DNA of 62,188 nucleotides from MGBC131033 sp910585655 (lineage in GTDB: Bacteria; Bacillota; Clostridia; Lachnospirales; Lachnospiraceae): contig CATBCG010000035.1 in NCBI GenBank assembly GCA_949502025.1, forward strand, positions 1-62,188, written 5' to 3'. Positions 34,044-42,589 of the stretch are shown piece after piece (within the stretch, counting starts at the first letter, position 1; every line of letters begins with the position of its first letter). A program made the position numbers and the translations under genes. A model generated the notes under the pieces. The model saw only the letters and a program-made list of their open reading frames with translations, was not told where the DNA came from and did no database searches.

Positions 34044-36449
34044 TTATTTGACCACCAGGAAGCAGATCAACTCAAAATCATCCAGCCCGGACACTGCATT
34101 CATCAGGGCGGAAGTACCGCCTACGGAAAACAGACTGTCGATGTCGCTTTCTTCTTTCACATCAATGATGGAGTTTATCGCATCGGAAAGAAGCTGTGAC
34201 ACCTCCTTCATGTTTCTGCCGTCATTTGTTTTCTCGTTGAATTTTGCACACAGCGGCATGACTGGTTCCGACTTGCCCCGGCACAATAGCCGGATGGTGT
34301 CCAATAGCTTTTTGGGGTTCAGATAATCACAGACCACCTCGCCGTCCACGCTGATATAGACCATATAAAAGGGATGGATGCGGTTCTGGTTGTCAATGTT
34401 GACACTGTTGTTAATGTTGCGCAGGACAAAGATCACACCTTCTGGGTTTTCTTCTGTTGCAGGAACGACCGCATGGAGACCCTTGGGCTTTTTCGCCAGG
34501 TCGCCGTGGTTTTTGATGTAATCAAGCAAACCAAGGCGGAACTCATTTAGTCCCAAATCCATGATGGAGATGCCGGTAGACATATCCTCCATGTCCACTA
34601 CTTCCTCCTGGAGCCGTTTCAACTGCTGTTTGCGGTATTCCAAATCGCCCTTTTCTTCAGAGTTGATCAGATCGTCATCGCCAGTGGAGGTCATAACGGA
34701 AATCTTCATCCGAGTCTCCACCCAGGATTTCAGGCTGATGTATTCGTCCAGCGTCATATCCGGCCAGAAATTCACCAGCTGGATCACCTTGTTCTTACTG
34801 CCGATACGGTCGATGCGCCCAAATCGCTGGATGATGCGCACTGGGTTCCAATGAATATCATAGTTGACCAAATAGTCGCAGTCCTGTAAGTTCTGTCCCT
34901 CAGAAATACAGTCAGTGGCGATCAAAATATCAATCTCCTTTGTACTGCCCGGCATCAGGACGTCCTGTCCTTTGGAAATGGGAGAGAAACAGGTCAGCAC
35001 CTTTCGATTGCCTGCGTTGATAGGGCTGTGCATCTTTTCATCCAGCAAACCGAGCAATTTCTGAAGCTTCAAATCATGTTCCGGCGTGATGTCGGCCACC
35101 ATCAAGGTCAGCAACTCCAGGTTTTCCGCGTCCTGCTGCAGTTCACTGCGCCAGGTCTTGTAGTCCATATCGGTCAGATTGATCTTCACTTTTTTGCCCA
35201 CGATGAAATAATCGGTGCTGCCGTATTTTTCAAAGTCGTCAATGGCTTTGATGGTGCCGGTGATTAGGTCAAGAATCCGGGTAAGGGTCAGGTGAAAGGA
35301 GTATACGGAGCTTTCCAACCGCTTTAAGAGGTTGATGCTCATCAGCCGCCGGATGCCCTGTTCACGTCCCTGCTGGGTGAGGTTGTTGCCTTTGTTGTGG
35401 GTCAGGTCGATATACTTGGCAATCTTGCTGGGAAAGATGTAGTTCGAGGGTGTGTAGATGCAAAGGCTCAACTGCGTCAGCCGCTCCGGAAATTGACCGA
35501 TTGCCGCCGTGTCGTAGTATTTTTCAATGTGCCGCCGGAGCGGGACAAATCCGTATGAAACAGCACATCATAATTCAGTCGGTCGGCGGCAATTGGATTG
35601 TTGACATAGTTGTCCTTATAGGTGTTCCAGTTCTCCGCCAACTTTTTGGGGCAGAGGACAAGTACGGATTTATTCCTGTTTTCGTAATATTTGATAACGG
35701 CAAGAGCGGTAAAGGTCTTACCCAAGCCAACGCTGTCAGCCAGGATGCAGCCGTTATATTGCTCCAGCTTATTGATGATGGCGAGAACGGCATCCCGCTG
35801 GAAATCATAAAGCATACTCCAGATTTTGCTCTGCTTGAAGCCAGTTGCTTCATTGGGCAGGACATCCTCGGAAATGTCGTTCAAGAACTCGCTGAAAACA
35901 TGGTATAGCGCCATGAAGTAGATAAACTCTGGCGAATTCTCATTATAGGCTGTGCTGATGTTGGAAATGATCATATCGGTCACATCCTGTATCTTCTCGC
36001 GGTCATTCCAGAGCGTTTCAAACAACTGCATATACTGGGTGGAAAATGGTGTTTCTATACGGTTGACCATGTTGTAGCTGTTATTACTGCGCTCACAGCC
36101 AATATCCACTGTAAAGCCATTCAAGGGCATATAGGCGGCCTGCTCCACAGAGGAATCGACAGTCATAAATCCGCCCATATTTTCTCCGGTTACATTGGAT
36201 TTGAATGTAGCTTTACGCCTGATCCAATCAGCGCATTCTCTGGCAACGGCCCGCCCAGTCATTTCATTGAACGAAGGTCGGGGAAGTAAAGATAAAACGG
36301 AATTCTTCTACCTGTTCCAGTTGGCGTTTCAATTCTTTATATGCGTACATGGAAAAACAGGCTGCTGCTATGGAAACCTTGCTGCCACGCTGTATCGTTT
36401 CTTTCAAGTCATCCCGGACGATATCTGTGATATTGTCAAATATTTTCAT
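34044..36449 (-). pseudogene. SNF2-type helicase with N-terminal PLD-like region, broken by two internal deletions
   Basis: Three collinear pieces of one gene. Piece 1 (36449-36264) has the PLD-like start (MKIFDNITDIVRDDLKETI...FRFIFTSPTFV). Piece 2 (about 36262-35477) resumes at VARECADWIRRKATFKSN and has Walker A CILADSVGLGKTFTALAVI. Piece 3 (about 35540-34044) resumes at HIEKYYDTAAIGQFPERL and has helicase motifs V and VI (ATDCISEGQNLQDCDYLVNY, NPVRIIQRFGRIDRIGS). Sequence between the pieces, including the DExH box expected after piece 2, is missing and frames shift at both joints. The product cannot be an active motor. Intact relatives would supply the translocase of a restriction-like defence locus. 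Confidence 0.8.
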
Positions 36450-36548
36450 CGCAAGTTATCCCTTTCCCATCGTTCGGTCTTGTCCATTTTAGCTGCAACT
36501 CATGTTTGGGTGTAGGTACACACTGGAAACTATACCGATACAGGTTAA

Positions 36549-36577
36549 ATTATACACCACCAGCCTTCAGAAAACAA
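36549..36577 (-). promoter_or_regulatory. promoter of the restriction/helicase operon
   Basis: On the minus strand TTGTTT (36577-36572), a 17-base spacer and a perfect TATAAT (36554-36549) lie about 100 bases before the helicase start at 36449. It would drive the whole operon down to res. The rest of the gap (36450-36703) has no gene. Confidence 0.65.
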
Positions 36578-36655
36578 TTCCTCTTTCCCTGAAGTTCAAA
36601 GAATTTTTGCCTTACTTGACAAAAAGGACTGAAATCAAGAACGCCAGATATTATC

Positions 36656-36686
36656 AGAGGACAGCACCTTGCGGATGCTGTCCTCT
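36656..36686. terminator. 11-bp hairpin downstream of the zinc-ribbon gene
   Basis: AGAGGACAGCA (36656-36666) and TGCTGTCCTCT (36676-36686) pair perfectly around a 9-base loop, 18 bases past the minus-strand gene ending at 36704. A T-tract is poor on that strand, so termination is likely but not certain. Confidence 0.5.
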
Positions 36687-36703
36687 TCATATTACATAAA
36701 CAT

Positions 36704-37306
36704 TTATTGCATTTTCTTTAACACCCTGACAATCCGTTCCCTGTTTTTCGCGGTTTTCATAAAAGCCGGGAGATGGTCTGCCTGTGTTTTCTTTACCTGA
36801 TACCCGGCAGGTCTTTCCCGCAGGTCGGCGCTTAGATAGTCAATCAAATAAGCAAGATGGTGTCGGTTTAACGCCCAGACAGGCTTATTCTGGAAGCTGG
36901 AGAGAAACCAAAGCTCCAATCCGAAGAATGGTTCATAGCCGTTTTTAATATCTCCGAAGCAGTAAAAGGCTTCTGGCGTTTTGTGGACCTTACCAGGCAT
37001 TATGGTCTTGCAAAACGGACAGGCAACATGGAGAACCGGAAAGTGCTGTTTATCTGTATCCTGGATATCAATGCGGTAATATCTGCCGCAGGATTTACAT
37101 TGGTTATGCACATCATAACGATAACGAGTGCGCTCCTTTTCCTTTCTATACCCACAATTGGTACATCTGAAAAGGGCGGTATTTCTTTGTGCTGTTATAA
37201 TACCAAAGCCGTGACACTTAGGGCATTTCACATTCAAATTCAATTCTGATGTCAAAGCGGGATAGACAGAGTACGTAAAATAAGGTTTATCTGCAACTCG
37301 TTTCAT
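36704..37306 (-). CDS. multi-zinc-ribbon protein, 200 aa
   Basis: A 200-residue protein with four CxxC knuckles: CPKCHG, CTNCGY, CKSCGR and CPFCKT, i.e. two zinc ribbons in residues 30-120, then a mixed domain (YCFGDIKNGYEPFFGLELWF) and a basic C-terminal tail. I do not know the family; the zinc ribbons suggest a nucleic-acid-binding protein of the kind seen in integrated elements. ATG 37306 is chosen for AAAGGAGACCGGAAT; the frame upstream only translates a palindrome. It has its own transcription unit between the defence operon and an ABC transporter operon. Confidence 0.65.
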   Translation of the reverse strand: MKRVADKPYFTYSVYPALTSELNLNVKCPKCHGFGIITAQRNTALFRCTNCGYRKEKERTRYRYDVHNQCKSCGRYYRIDIQDTDKQHFPVLHVACPFCKTIMPGKVHKTPEAFYCFGDIKNGYEPFFGLELWFLSSFQNKPVWALNRHHLAYLIDYLSADLRERPAGYQVKKTQADHLPAFMKTAKNRERIVRVLKKMQ

Positions 37307-37334
37307 ATTCCGGTCTCCTTTGGCGCCTTGCCTG

Positions 37335-37381
37335 TTTTTGTATGATAGGAAAGTTCTCCAAACTTCCCTATCATACAAAAA
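37335..37381. repeat. 47-bp palindrome, 20 of 21 bases paired
   Basis: The arms 37335-37355 (TTTTTGTATGATAGGAAAGTT less one base) and 37361-37381 pair at 20 of 21 positions around CTCCA. T-runs are on the outside 5' ends, the opposite of a normal terminator, so it is better seen as a large operator, an element end or a cruciform. It lies just upstream of the zinc-ribbon gene. Confidence 0.7.
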
Positions 37382-37392
37382 GCCCTCTGGGC
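37377..37392 (-). terminator. short terminator-like stem after the permease gene
   Basis: On the minus strand GCCC-AGA-GGGC is followed by CTTTTTG, 60 bases after the permease stop. The stem is only four G-C pairs, so it is a weak candidate, and its T-tract is part of the neighbouring palindrome. Confidence 0.35.
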
Positions 37393-37452
37393 AGGATTCT
37401 TATTTTCATAATATTTTATCACAAATCCGAAGAGTTGGAAATAGGATAAATG

Positions 37453-39942
37453 TTATGACACTATTTTCATTCGTTCTACCAGGCTTTCCTTTTGCAGCAT
37501 TTTCACTCCATAATAGGTAATAGCACGCTGCAGAAGAAACAGGAGCAGAATATAGAGCAATACCGGAACCCAGGGATAGGCGTAGCTCATATCATATCCA
37601 GCCAGAAGCTGTGCCATTACCAGCGCATAGCCGAGGAAACCGCCCGGCAGTAGGGTACAAAAGGCGGATATTCCGGTATAGTGGGTTGTCTCCCGGCTGA
37701 GCATACGACGAAGCTGCGTCTGCGTCATACCGACTGCCTGGAGGATTCCCAGTTCCCGCTTGCGGGAATACAGATTGGTAAAGAGCGTATTGATCAGGTT
37801 GATGACACCAAAAACAACCAGGAATCCGGCTAAGCTGTAGAGGATGATTTGTGTGGAACGGTATCGGTTTTGGTAGTAGGCGGCATTTTCTGATTTGGAA
37901 GCCAGGTAGAGGTTTTCCTCCGGACCATACAGTTCTTCTAAAGCAGCGCCAACTGCTTTTTCCGCACCTGGTTCTGTTTTAATTTCATAGCCATAAGTAG
38001 TATTCATGCCTGCAAATTGATCCAGACTGCTGTTAGGCATCATAAAGGAGCTGCCCATCAAGGAAAGCGGCAAGGATGCGGCGCGGTTTTTCTGCCGCCA
38101 GGCAGCCGTACGGACGACGGCAATGACTGGAAGTTCTTCTTCCCGCAGTGTTCCGTTTCCGTCATAAAAGCGGAAAGGAACGATATCTCCTATGGAAAGT
38201 GGATGCTCTAGGAGCTGACTTAGGTTTTCGTTGATGACGATAAGCCCATACTGTGTGAAAAGTTCTTCATAGGAATCCGGACCTTCATAGGACATTTGTT
38301 GGAGCAGGGCAAAATCCGATTCCGAAATACCATTCAAAAAGAGTGAGGTATCTTCTGCTTCCGGAGTAGCAAACAGGGAAGTTGTGCCGAACAAAAACCG
38401 CCAGGGCTGGGCATTTGCGACACCTTTTTGGTTCTGCAGTTCTGTCTGAAGGGTTTCTCCCAAAAAGCCGTTTGCCTGTAGAGAGGATTGTAATTTCATT
38501 CTGCCGTCTAAGCTGTTGTCGCCGTCAAACCCGGAATCCTGGCTGACCATAAGCTGATATTCTCCGTTTGGAAAGGAATATTTTACAATAGCAGTCGGAT
38601 CATAAGAGACAACATAGGAAGCAATCGTACCAAGCAGGATACCGGAGAGCATCAGGGAGCAAAGCGTAAGAATCCGCTTTTTCCGGTTCCGTTTAAGGTT
38701 TAGGGAAGCCAGATAATCCGGGGTAAGAGGTTTCCTTTTTTGCTTTGACTGCCGGAAGCTTTTTAGAGGGCTTGAAGCTTCCGAATATCCGGAATACCCT
38801 AAAGCGGCAATCGGAGCGGTAGATGCCGCGATACTTCCCGGCTTCCAGAGGGAAAGCAGAACGGCAGCAAAGGCAAGCATGGCGCATGGAAGAGCCGCGC
38901 ACAGGCAGCGTAGAAGGTCAAAGCCGCCAGGAACAAGGACATAGCCTAATATACCGCCAAGCAAAAGCCCAACCAGACTTCCCCGTAAGGCAAGAGCGGT
39001 TCCCTCCTTTAAAATCAGTTGCCGGACTTGCTTTTTTGTCATACCGATGGTACGGAGCTGCCCGTATTCCCGTACCCGTCCGGCGATGGAAATGTAGAAA
39101 ACCGTATGGATAACGATTCCGGCTGCGACTAAAATCAGCAATGTAACAGTAAAGAAAGTCAGATAGTCGCCCATGGTCAGTTTAGAGAGCGGAGTCGTAG
39201 TAAAAAAGATATCGTTTATTTTAATTTGCTCCTTGGAAATGCCGGTTGTATCTGCAATGTCAGCGGTGAGAACAGTGGCTTCTCCAAGACTCATATGAAC
39301 CGCGTTTTTTAAAGAGACAATGGCGTCAATCTGTTCGTTTCCAGGCTGGTAGGACTGCTTTAGCAGCATAGTGGCACAAGGCAGGGAAACATAGATCTTT
39401 TGACTGTTTTTGCTCTTGGAGGCTTTGTTGTAAATAGCGCTGATGCAGTAATCACGCATGATACCATCGCCCAGATCAAGAGAAAGCTTATCACCAGGGT
39501 TTATCGTTCCAGGTTCTGTTAGGAAATCCAGGTATTCTTGCGATACCATAATGTCCAGTGCTTCTTCCGGAAACGCTCCGTTATAGGGAATACGATCGTT
39601 TTCCAAGTTCTCCTTTTCCAGCCAGGCAACCGTCAGACGGACAGAGCCGACTTTTTTACTGCCGACGGTCAGTTCTCCGCCTGCCCAGGCGATTCGGGGA
39701 TCCTGGCGAAGCTGTTCTAATTGGGACAATGTAATGTTTTCATAAGTGACATGTTTGCTGTCTGCCTGCCACCGAAGTTTTTCGGTTTGGGTTCCGTCGA
39801 GATAGAGGAGGAAAGCGAAAATCAATGTGGTAGAAAGCGTGATGGCAAGGCAGGCAAAAAAGTTTCTTGCACGGTTTTTGGCTTGGCTCCGTTTGGCAAG
39901 CTTGCGGATAACTGCCTGATTGTAATTGTAATCCATATTCAT
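37453..39942 (-). CDS. FtsX/MacB-type ABC transporter permease
   Basis: An 829-residue membrane protein with two FtsX-like blocks: a first helix at about 25-45, a large extracellular domain, three helices near 260-370 containing GQLRTIGMTKKQVRQLIL, then a second copy with a helix near 430, another extracellular part and helices near 695-810 contain­ing RELGILQAVGMTQTQLRRML. This layout fits ABC systems that resist antimicrobial peptides or extract envelope molecules rather than classic transporters. ATG 39942 overlaps the ATPase stop (TAATG). It is controlled in all likelihood by the adjoining two-component system. Confidence 0.9.
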   Translation of the reverse strand: MNMDYNYNQAVIRKLAKRSQAKNRARNFFACLAITLSTTLIFAFLLYLDGTQTEKLRWQADSKHVTYENITLSQLEQLRQDPRIAWAGGELTVGSKKVGSVRLTVAWLEKENLENDRIPYNGAFPEEALDIMVSQEYLDFLTEPGTINPGDKLSLDLGDGIMRDYCISAIYNKASKSKNSQKIYVSLPCATMLLKQSYQPGNEQIDAIVSLKNAVHMSLGEATVLTADIADTTGISKEQIKINDIFFTTTPLSKLTMGDYLTFFTVTLLILVAAGIVIHTVFYISIAGRVREYGQLRTIGMTKKQVRQLILKEGTALALRGSLVGLLLGGILGYVLVPGGFDLLRCLCAALPCAMLAFAAVLLSLWKPGSIAASTAPIAALGYSGYSEASSPLKSFRQSKQKRKPLTPDYLASLNLKRNRKKRILTLCSLMLSGILLGTIASYVVSYDPTAIVKYSFPNGEYQLMVSQDSGFDGDNSLDGRMKLQSSLQANGFLGETLQTELQNQKGVANAQPWRFLFGTTSLFATPEAEDTSLFLNGISESDFALLQQMSYEGPDSYEELFTQYGLIVINENLSQLLEHPLSIGDIVPFRFYDGNGTLREEELPVIAVVRTAAWRQKNRAASLPLSLMGSSFMMPNSSLDQFAGMNTTYGYEIKTEPGAEKAVGAALEELYGPEENLYLASKSENAAYYQNRYRSTQIILYSLAGFLVVFGVINLINTLFTNLYSRKRELGILQAVGMTQTQLRRMLSRETTHYTGISAFCTLLPGGFLGYALVMAQLLAGYDMSYAYPWVPVLLYILLLFLLQRAITYYGVKMLQKESLVERMKIVS

Positions 39943-40619
39943 TAGTTCCACCTGCTTTCTGCGATTTTTCCGTCCTCAATACGGATGATGGTATCGGCAA
40001 GCTGGGCAATCGCTTCATTGTGGGTGATCATAATAATGGTCTGCCCGAAGCGTGTGCCAAAGCTTTTTAACAGTCCCAGGACGTCCTGGCTGGTACGGCT
40101 GTCCAGGTTTCCGGTCGGCTCGTCTGCCAGGAGGATAGCCGGTTTGGTAGAAAGGGCTCTGGCAATCGCCACCCGCTGTTGCTCTCCGCCGGAAAGCTGG
40201 TTCGGCATACTGGAAAGCTTTTCCTCCATACCGATCATAGAGACAATTTCCATAATAAAATCATGGTCGATTTTACTTCCGTCCAGTTCCAGCGGCAAGA
40301 CGATATTTTCATATACTGTCAGCATCGGAACAAGGTTAAAGGACTGAAATACAAAGCCGATTTGTCTGCGGCGAAAGAGCGTCAGCTCGTTGTCGTTCAT
40401 GCCAGCCAGTTCCCGATCGGCTACCCGAACACTTCCCTCTGTAGGAGTGTCCAGCCCGCCCAACAGATGCAGGAGAGTCGATTTTCCGCTGCCGCTGGAA
40501 CCGACGATAGTCGTAAAGCTTCCCTTTTCTACCGATAAATCAACACCGTTTAAGGCTTTGACGGCGGAATCTCCGGTTCCATAATACTTTTTTAAATTCG
40601 TTGCTGTTACAATACTCAT
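39942..40619 (-). CDS. ABC transporter ATP-binding protein (MacB/LolD type)
   Basis: A 225-residue ATPase with all motifs: Walker A GSSGSGKST, Q-loop FVFQSFNLVP, signature LSGGEQQRVAIARAL, Walker B ILLADEPTGNLDS and switch ITHNEAIAQ. The GNLDS D-loop and small size are typical of the MacB/LolD/BceA group that pairs with FtsX-like permeases. Its stop overlaps the permease start. The ribosome site AAAGGAG lies 12 bases before the ATG, a rather long spacing. The 118-base gap upstream to the kinase gene may hold its own promoter, but no convincing boxes were found. Confidence 0.9.
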   Translation of the reverse strand: MSIVTATNLKKYYGTGDSAVKALNGVDLSVEKGSFTTIVGSSGSGKSTLLHLLGGLDTPTEGSVRVADRELAGMNDNELTLFRRRQIGFVFQSFNLVPMLTVYENIVLPLELDGSKIDHDFIMEIVSMIGMEEKLSSMPNQLSGGEQQRVAIARALSTKPAILLADEPTGNLDSRTSQDVLGLLKSFGTRFGQTIIMITHNEAIAQLADTIIRIEDGKIAESRWN

Positions 40620-40737
40620 GATGTTGTATAACTCCTTTCTTTCTAAAGCCTGTTCTTTTGGAATGTTTTTTTAAGCTTTGATTGGATTGTAACGCGGCAA
40701 TATTTCAAAATTCTCTCAGGATATAGAAAAAAAGGTA

Positions 40738-41676
40738 TCAATTTTGTAACGTTTTCTTATTCGGCAGAAATAAAGAAAAACAACTTCCTTTTCCAGGCGA
40801 GGAGGAAACCGTGATATAACCGCCCTGCCGTTCTAAAATTTCCCTTGTCAGGTATAAGCCGATGCCGACGCCCTCCTCATGATGAACACGGTGTTCCCGG
40901 TAAAACCGCTTGAAAATATCGTTTTGGTGCCTCGGATCGACACCGATTCCGGTATCCGTTACCGAAATCCTTGTATAAAGCTGCCAGGGTTCCACAAGGA
41001 CGGTAATGCTGCCGGAAGAAGTATATTTGACTGCATTATCCAACACATTGAAAATCGCTTCTTCTGTCCACTTCGGATCAAAATGAAGACAAAGCTGTTC
41101 GGGGCAATGTACCTGGATCGTCAGACCTTTTTTGTCGGCAGCAGGCAGGATAGCGGAAATTGCCCTGGAAAGTATCGGAAAAAAAGGAGTGGTTTCCGTC
41201 TGCAAAACCAGCATATGACTTTCCAGCCGGGACATTTTGATCAAAGACTGTATCAGGAATTCCAGCTTGTAAAGCTGCCCCTGCATGATCGAAAGGAAAT
41301 GCTGCCCCTCTTCTCCCAGCTCCCCGCTGGCTTCTAAGGTGTCGCTGTAAAGCAGAACATTGGAAAGGGGAGTTTTCAGCTGATGGGAAATATCGGAAAC
41401 CATCTGCTGCACCTCCTGAAGCCGCAGCATAGTTTCTTTTCTGGAATATTCTGCAAAAGAAGAAATCGCTTCCAGCTTTGCCCGGATTTTAGAGGACTGC
41501 GTTTCCAGTTCTGCGCTTTGAAGAGAGTAGGAAGAGGAAATAATACCGTCTAAATCGTTGCAGATAGCTTGTGTCAGGAATCGGTATTGACGGCGGAAGT
41601 AGAAAAAGGTTCCCAGGGCAGAAAAAAGACTTCCCAAAAGGAAAGACAAAAATAGAAAAAAAGCAGTGGTTGGCAT
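40738..41676 (-). CDS. sensor histidine kinase, short N-terminus
   Basis: A 312-residue kinase with one strong N-terminal membrane segment (residues 4-27) and hardly any extracellular loop. The phospho-acceptor is His98 in SDISHQLKTPLSNVLLYSD; N box NVLDNAVKYT, G1 VTDTGIGV and G2 GVGIGLYLTREI follow. Lack of an external sensor domain is typical of intramembrane-sensing kinases that take their signal from a companion FtsX-type ABC permease, which is encoded just downstream. The response regulator gene ends 15 bases upstream. Confidence 0.9.
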   Translation of the reverse strand: MPTTAFFLFLSFLLGSLFSALGTFFYFRRQYRFLTQAICNDLDGIISSSYSLQSAELETQSSKIRAKLEAISSFAEYSRKETMLRLQEVQQMVSDISHQLKTPLSNVLLYSDTLEASGELGEEGQHFLSIMQGQLYKLEFLIQSLIKMSRLESHMLVLQTETTPFFPILSRAISAILPAADKKGLTIQVHCPEQLCLHFDPKWTEEAIFNVLDNAVKYTSSGSITVLVEPWQLYTRISVTDTGIGVDPRHQNDIFKRFYREHRVHHEEGVGIGLYLTREILERQGGYITVSSSPGKGSCFSLFLPNKKTLQN

Positions 41677-41691
41677 AGTAAAGTTCCTTTC

Positions 41692-42441
41692 TTATTCACA
41701 GGCAGGCTGGATCCATTGATAGCCCATTCCATAAACCGTTTTAATATAAGAATCGTCCGCATCTTCGATTTTTTTCCGCAGGCGGCTGATATTGATGGTC
41801 AAAGTATGCTCGTCTACAAAATTACCATCCTGATCCCAGAGTCGTTCCAATAAGAGTTGCCTGGTTAAAATCTGCCCGGGATGTCTGCAGAAAATGACCA
41901 GAAGCTTAAACTCTGTAGGAGTTAAAATGAGGGGAACGTTGTTTTTGGTTACGGTCATAGCTTCAAAATCAATGTTCAGGCTGCCAAAGGAAATCGAAGT
42001 GCGGTCTTTGGTATCTGCAGGAGAGGAGGTAGGGGTCTGGCTAAGATGATAGCGCTTTAGAACTGCCTGAATCCGCTGCATAAGAATTTTGATATTAAAA
42101 GGCTTGGTAATATAATCGTCTGCTCCTGCCTCAAAGCCTCGTATGACGTCCTCATCCATATCCTGAGCGGTCAGAAACATAATAGGAGCGGGGCTGTGTT
42201 TGCGAAGCTCTTTGGCAAACCGCAAGCCGTTTCCGTCCGGAAAATTGATATCCAGAAGGAATAACTCCCATGCTTCGGTTTCTAGGAGTGTATCCGCCTG
42301 CTCTAAGGTATAGGCTGGCACAGGATGATAGCCGTTTTTTTGCAGATGATAGCAGAGTCCGTCGTTTAACAACTCATCGTCCTCTACAATAAGGACTTTT
42401 CGATCGTTTTTGGTAGTGTCTGAGATAGATTCCATAGTCAT
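41692..42441 (-). CDS. OmpR-family response regulator
   Basis: A 249-residue regulator. Receiver domain at 14-130 with Asp21/Asp22, phospho-acceptor Asp64 (LFLLDINFPDGNG), Thr and Lys of the switch (FLTAQDM, YITKPFN). Winged-helix DNA-binding domain at 150-245 (LTPTEFKLLVIFCRHPGQIL, then VDEHTLTINISRLRKKI). AGGGAGACG precedes the ATG and a good extended -10 promoter lies about 65 bases upstream. First gene of the unit regulator-kinase-ATPase-permease. Confidence 0.9.
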   Translation of the reverse strand: MTMESISDTTKNDRKVLIVEDDELLNDGLCYHLQKNGYHPVPAYTLEQADTLLETEAWELFLLDINFPDGNGLRFAKELRKHSPAPIMFLTAQDMDEDVIRGFEAGADDYITKPFNIKILMQRIQAVLKRYHLSQTPTSSPADTKDRTSISFGSLNIDFEAMTVTKNNVPLILTPTEFKLLVIFCRHPGQILTRQLLLERLWDQDGNFVDEHTLTINISRLRKKIEDADDSYIKTVYGMGYQWIQPACE

Positions 42442-42507
42442 CGTCTCCCTTTTTCAACAATTTCTCTCGTTACACGTATCACCATAGTGTGGTTTGGATT
42501 CCAAAAC

Positions 42508-42536
42508 AGTATAACACAGAATGGTAAATTCAACAA
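42508..42536 (-). promoter_or_regulatory. promoter of the two-component operon
   Basis: On the minus strand TTGTTG (42536-42531), 17 bases, then TGT-TATACT (42516-42508) form a sigma-A promoter with extended -10, about 67 bases before the response regulator start. Confidence 0.65.
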
Positions 42537-42542
42537 CTAACG

Positions 42543-42583
42543 AAAAAACGGCAGAGACTTTGGCGGTAGCAAAGTCTCTGCCG
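42543..42583 (-). terminator. strong rho-independent terminator of the ABC exporter pair
   Basis: CGGCAGAGACTTTG and its exact complement (42570-42583 and 42549-42562) form a 14-bp stem with a 7-base loop, followed on the minus strand by TTTTTT (42548-42543). It begins seven bases past the stop of the exporter gene. Confidence 0.9.
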
Positions 42584-42589
42584 GACGGT

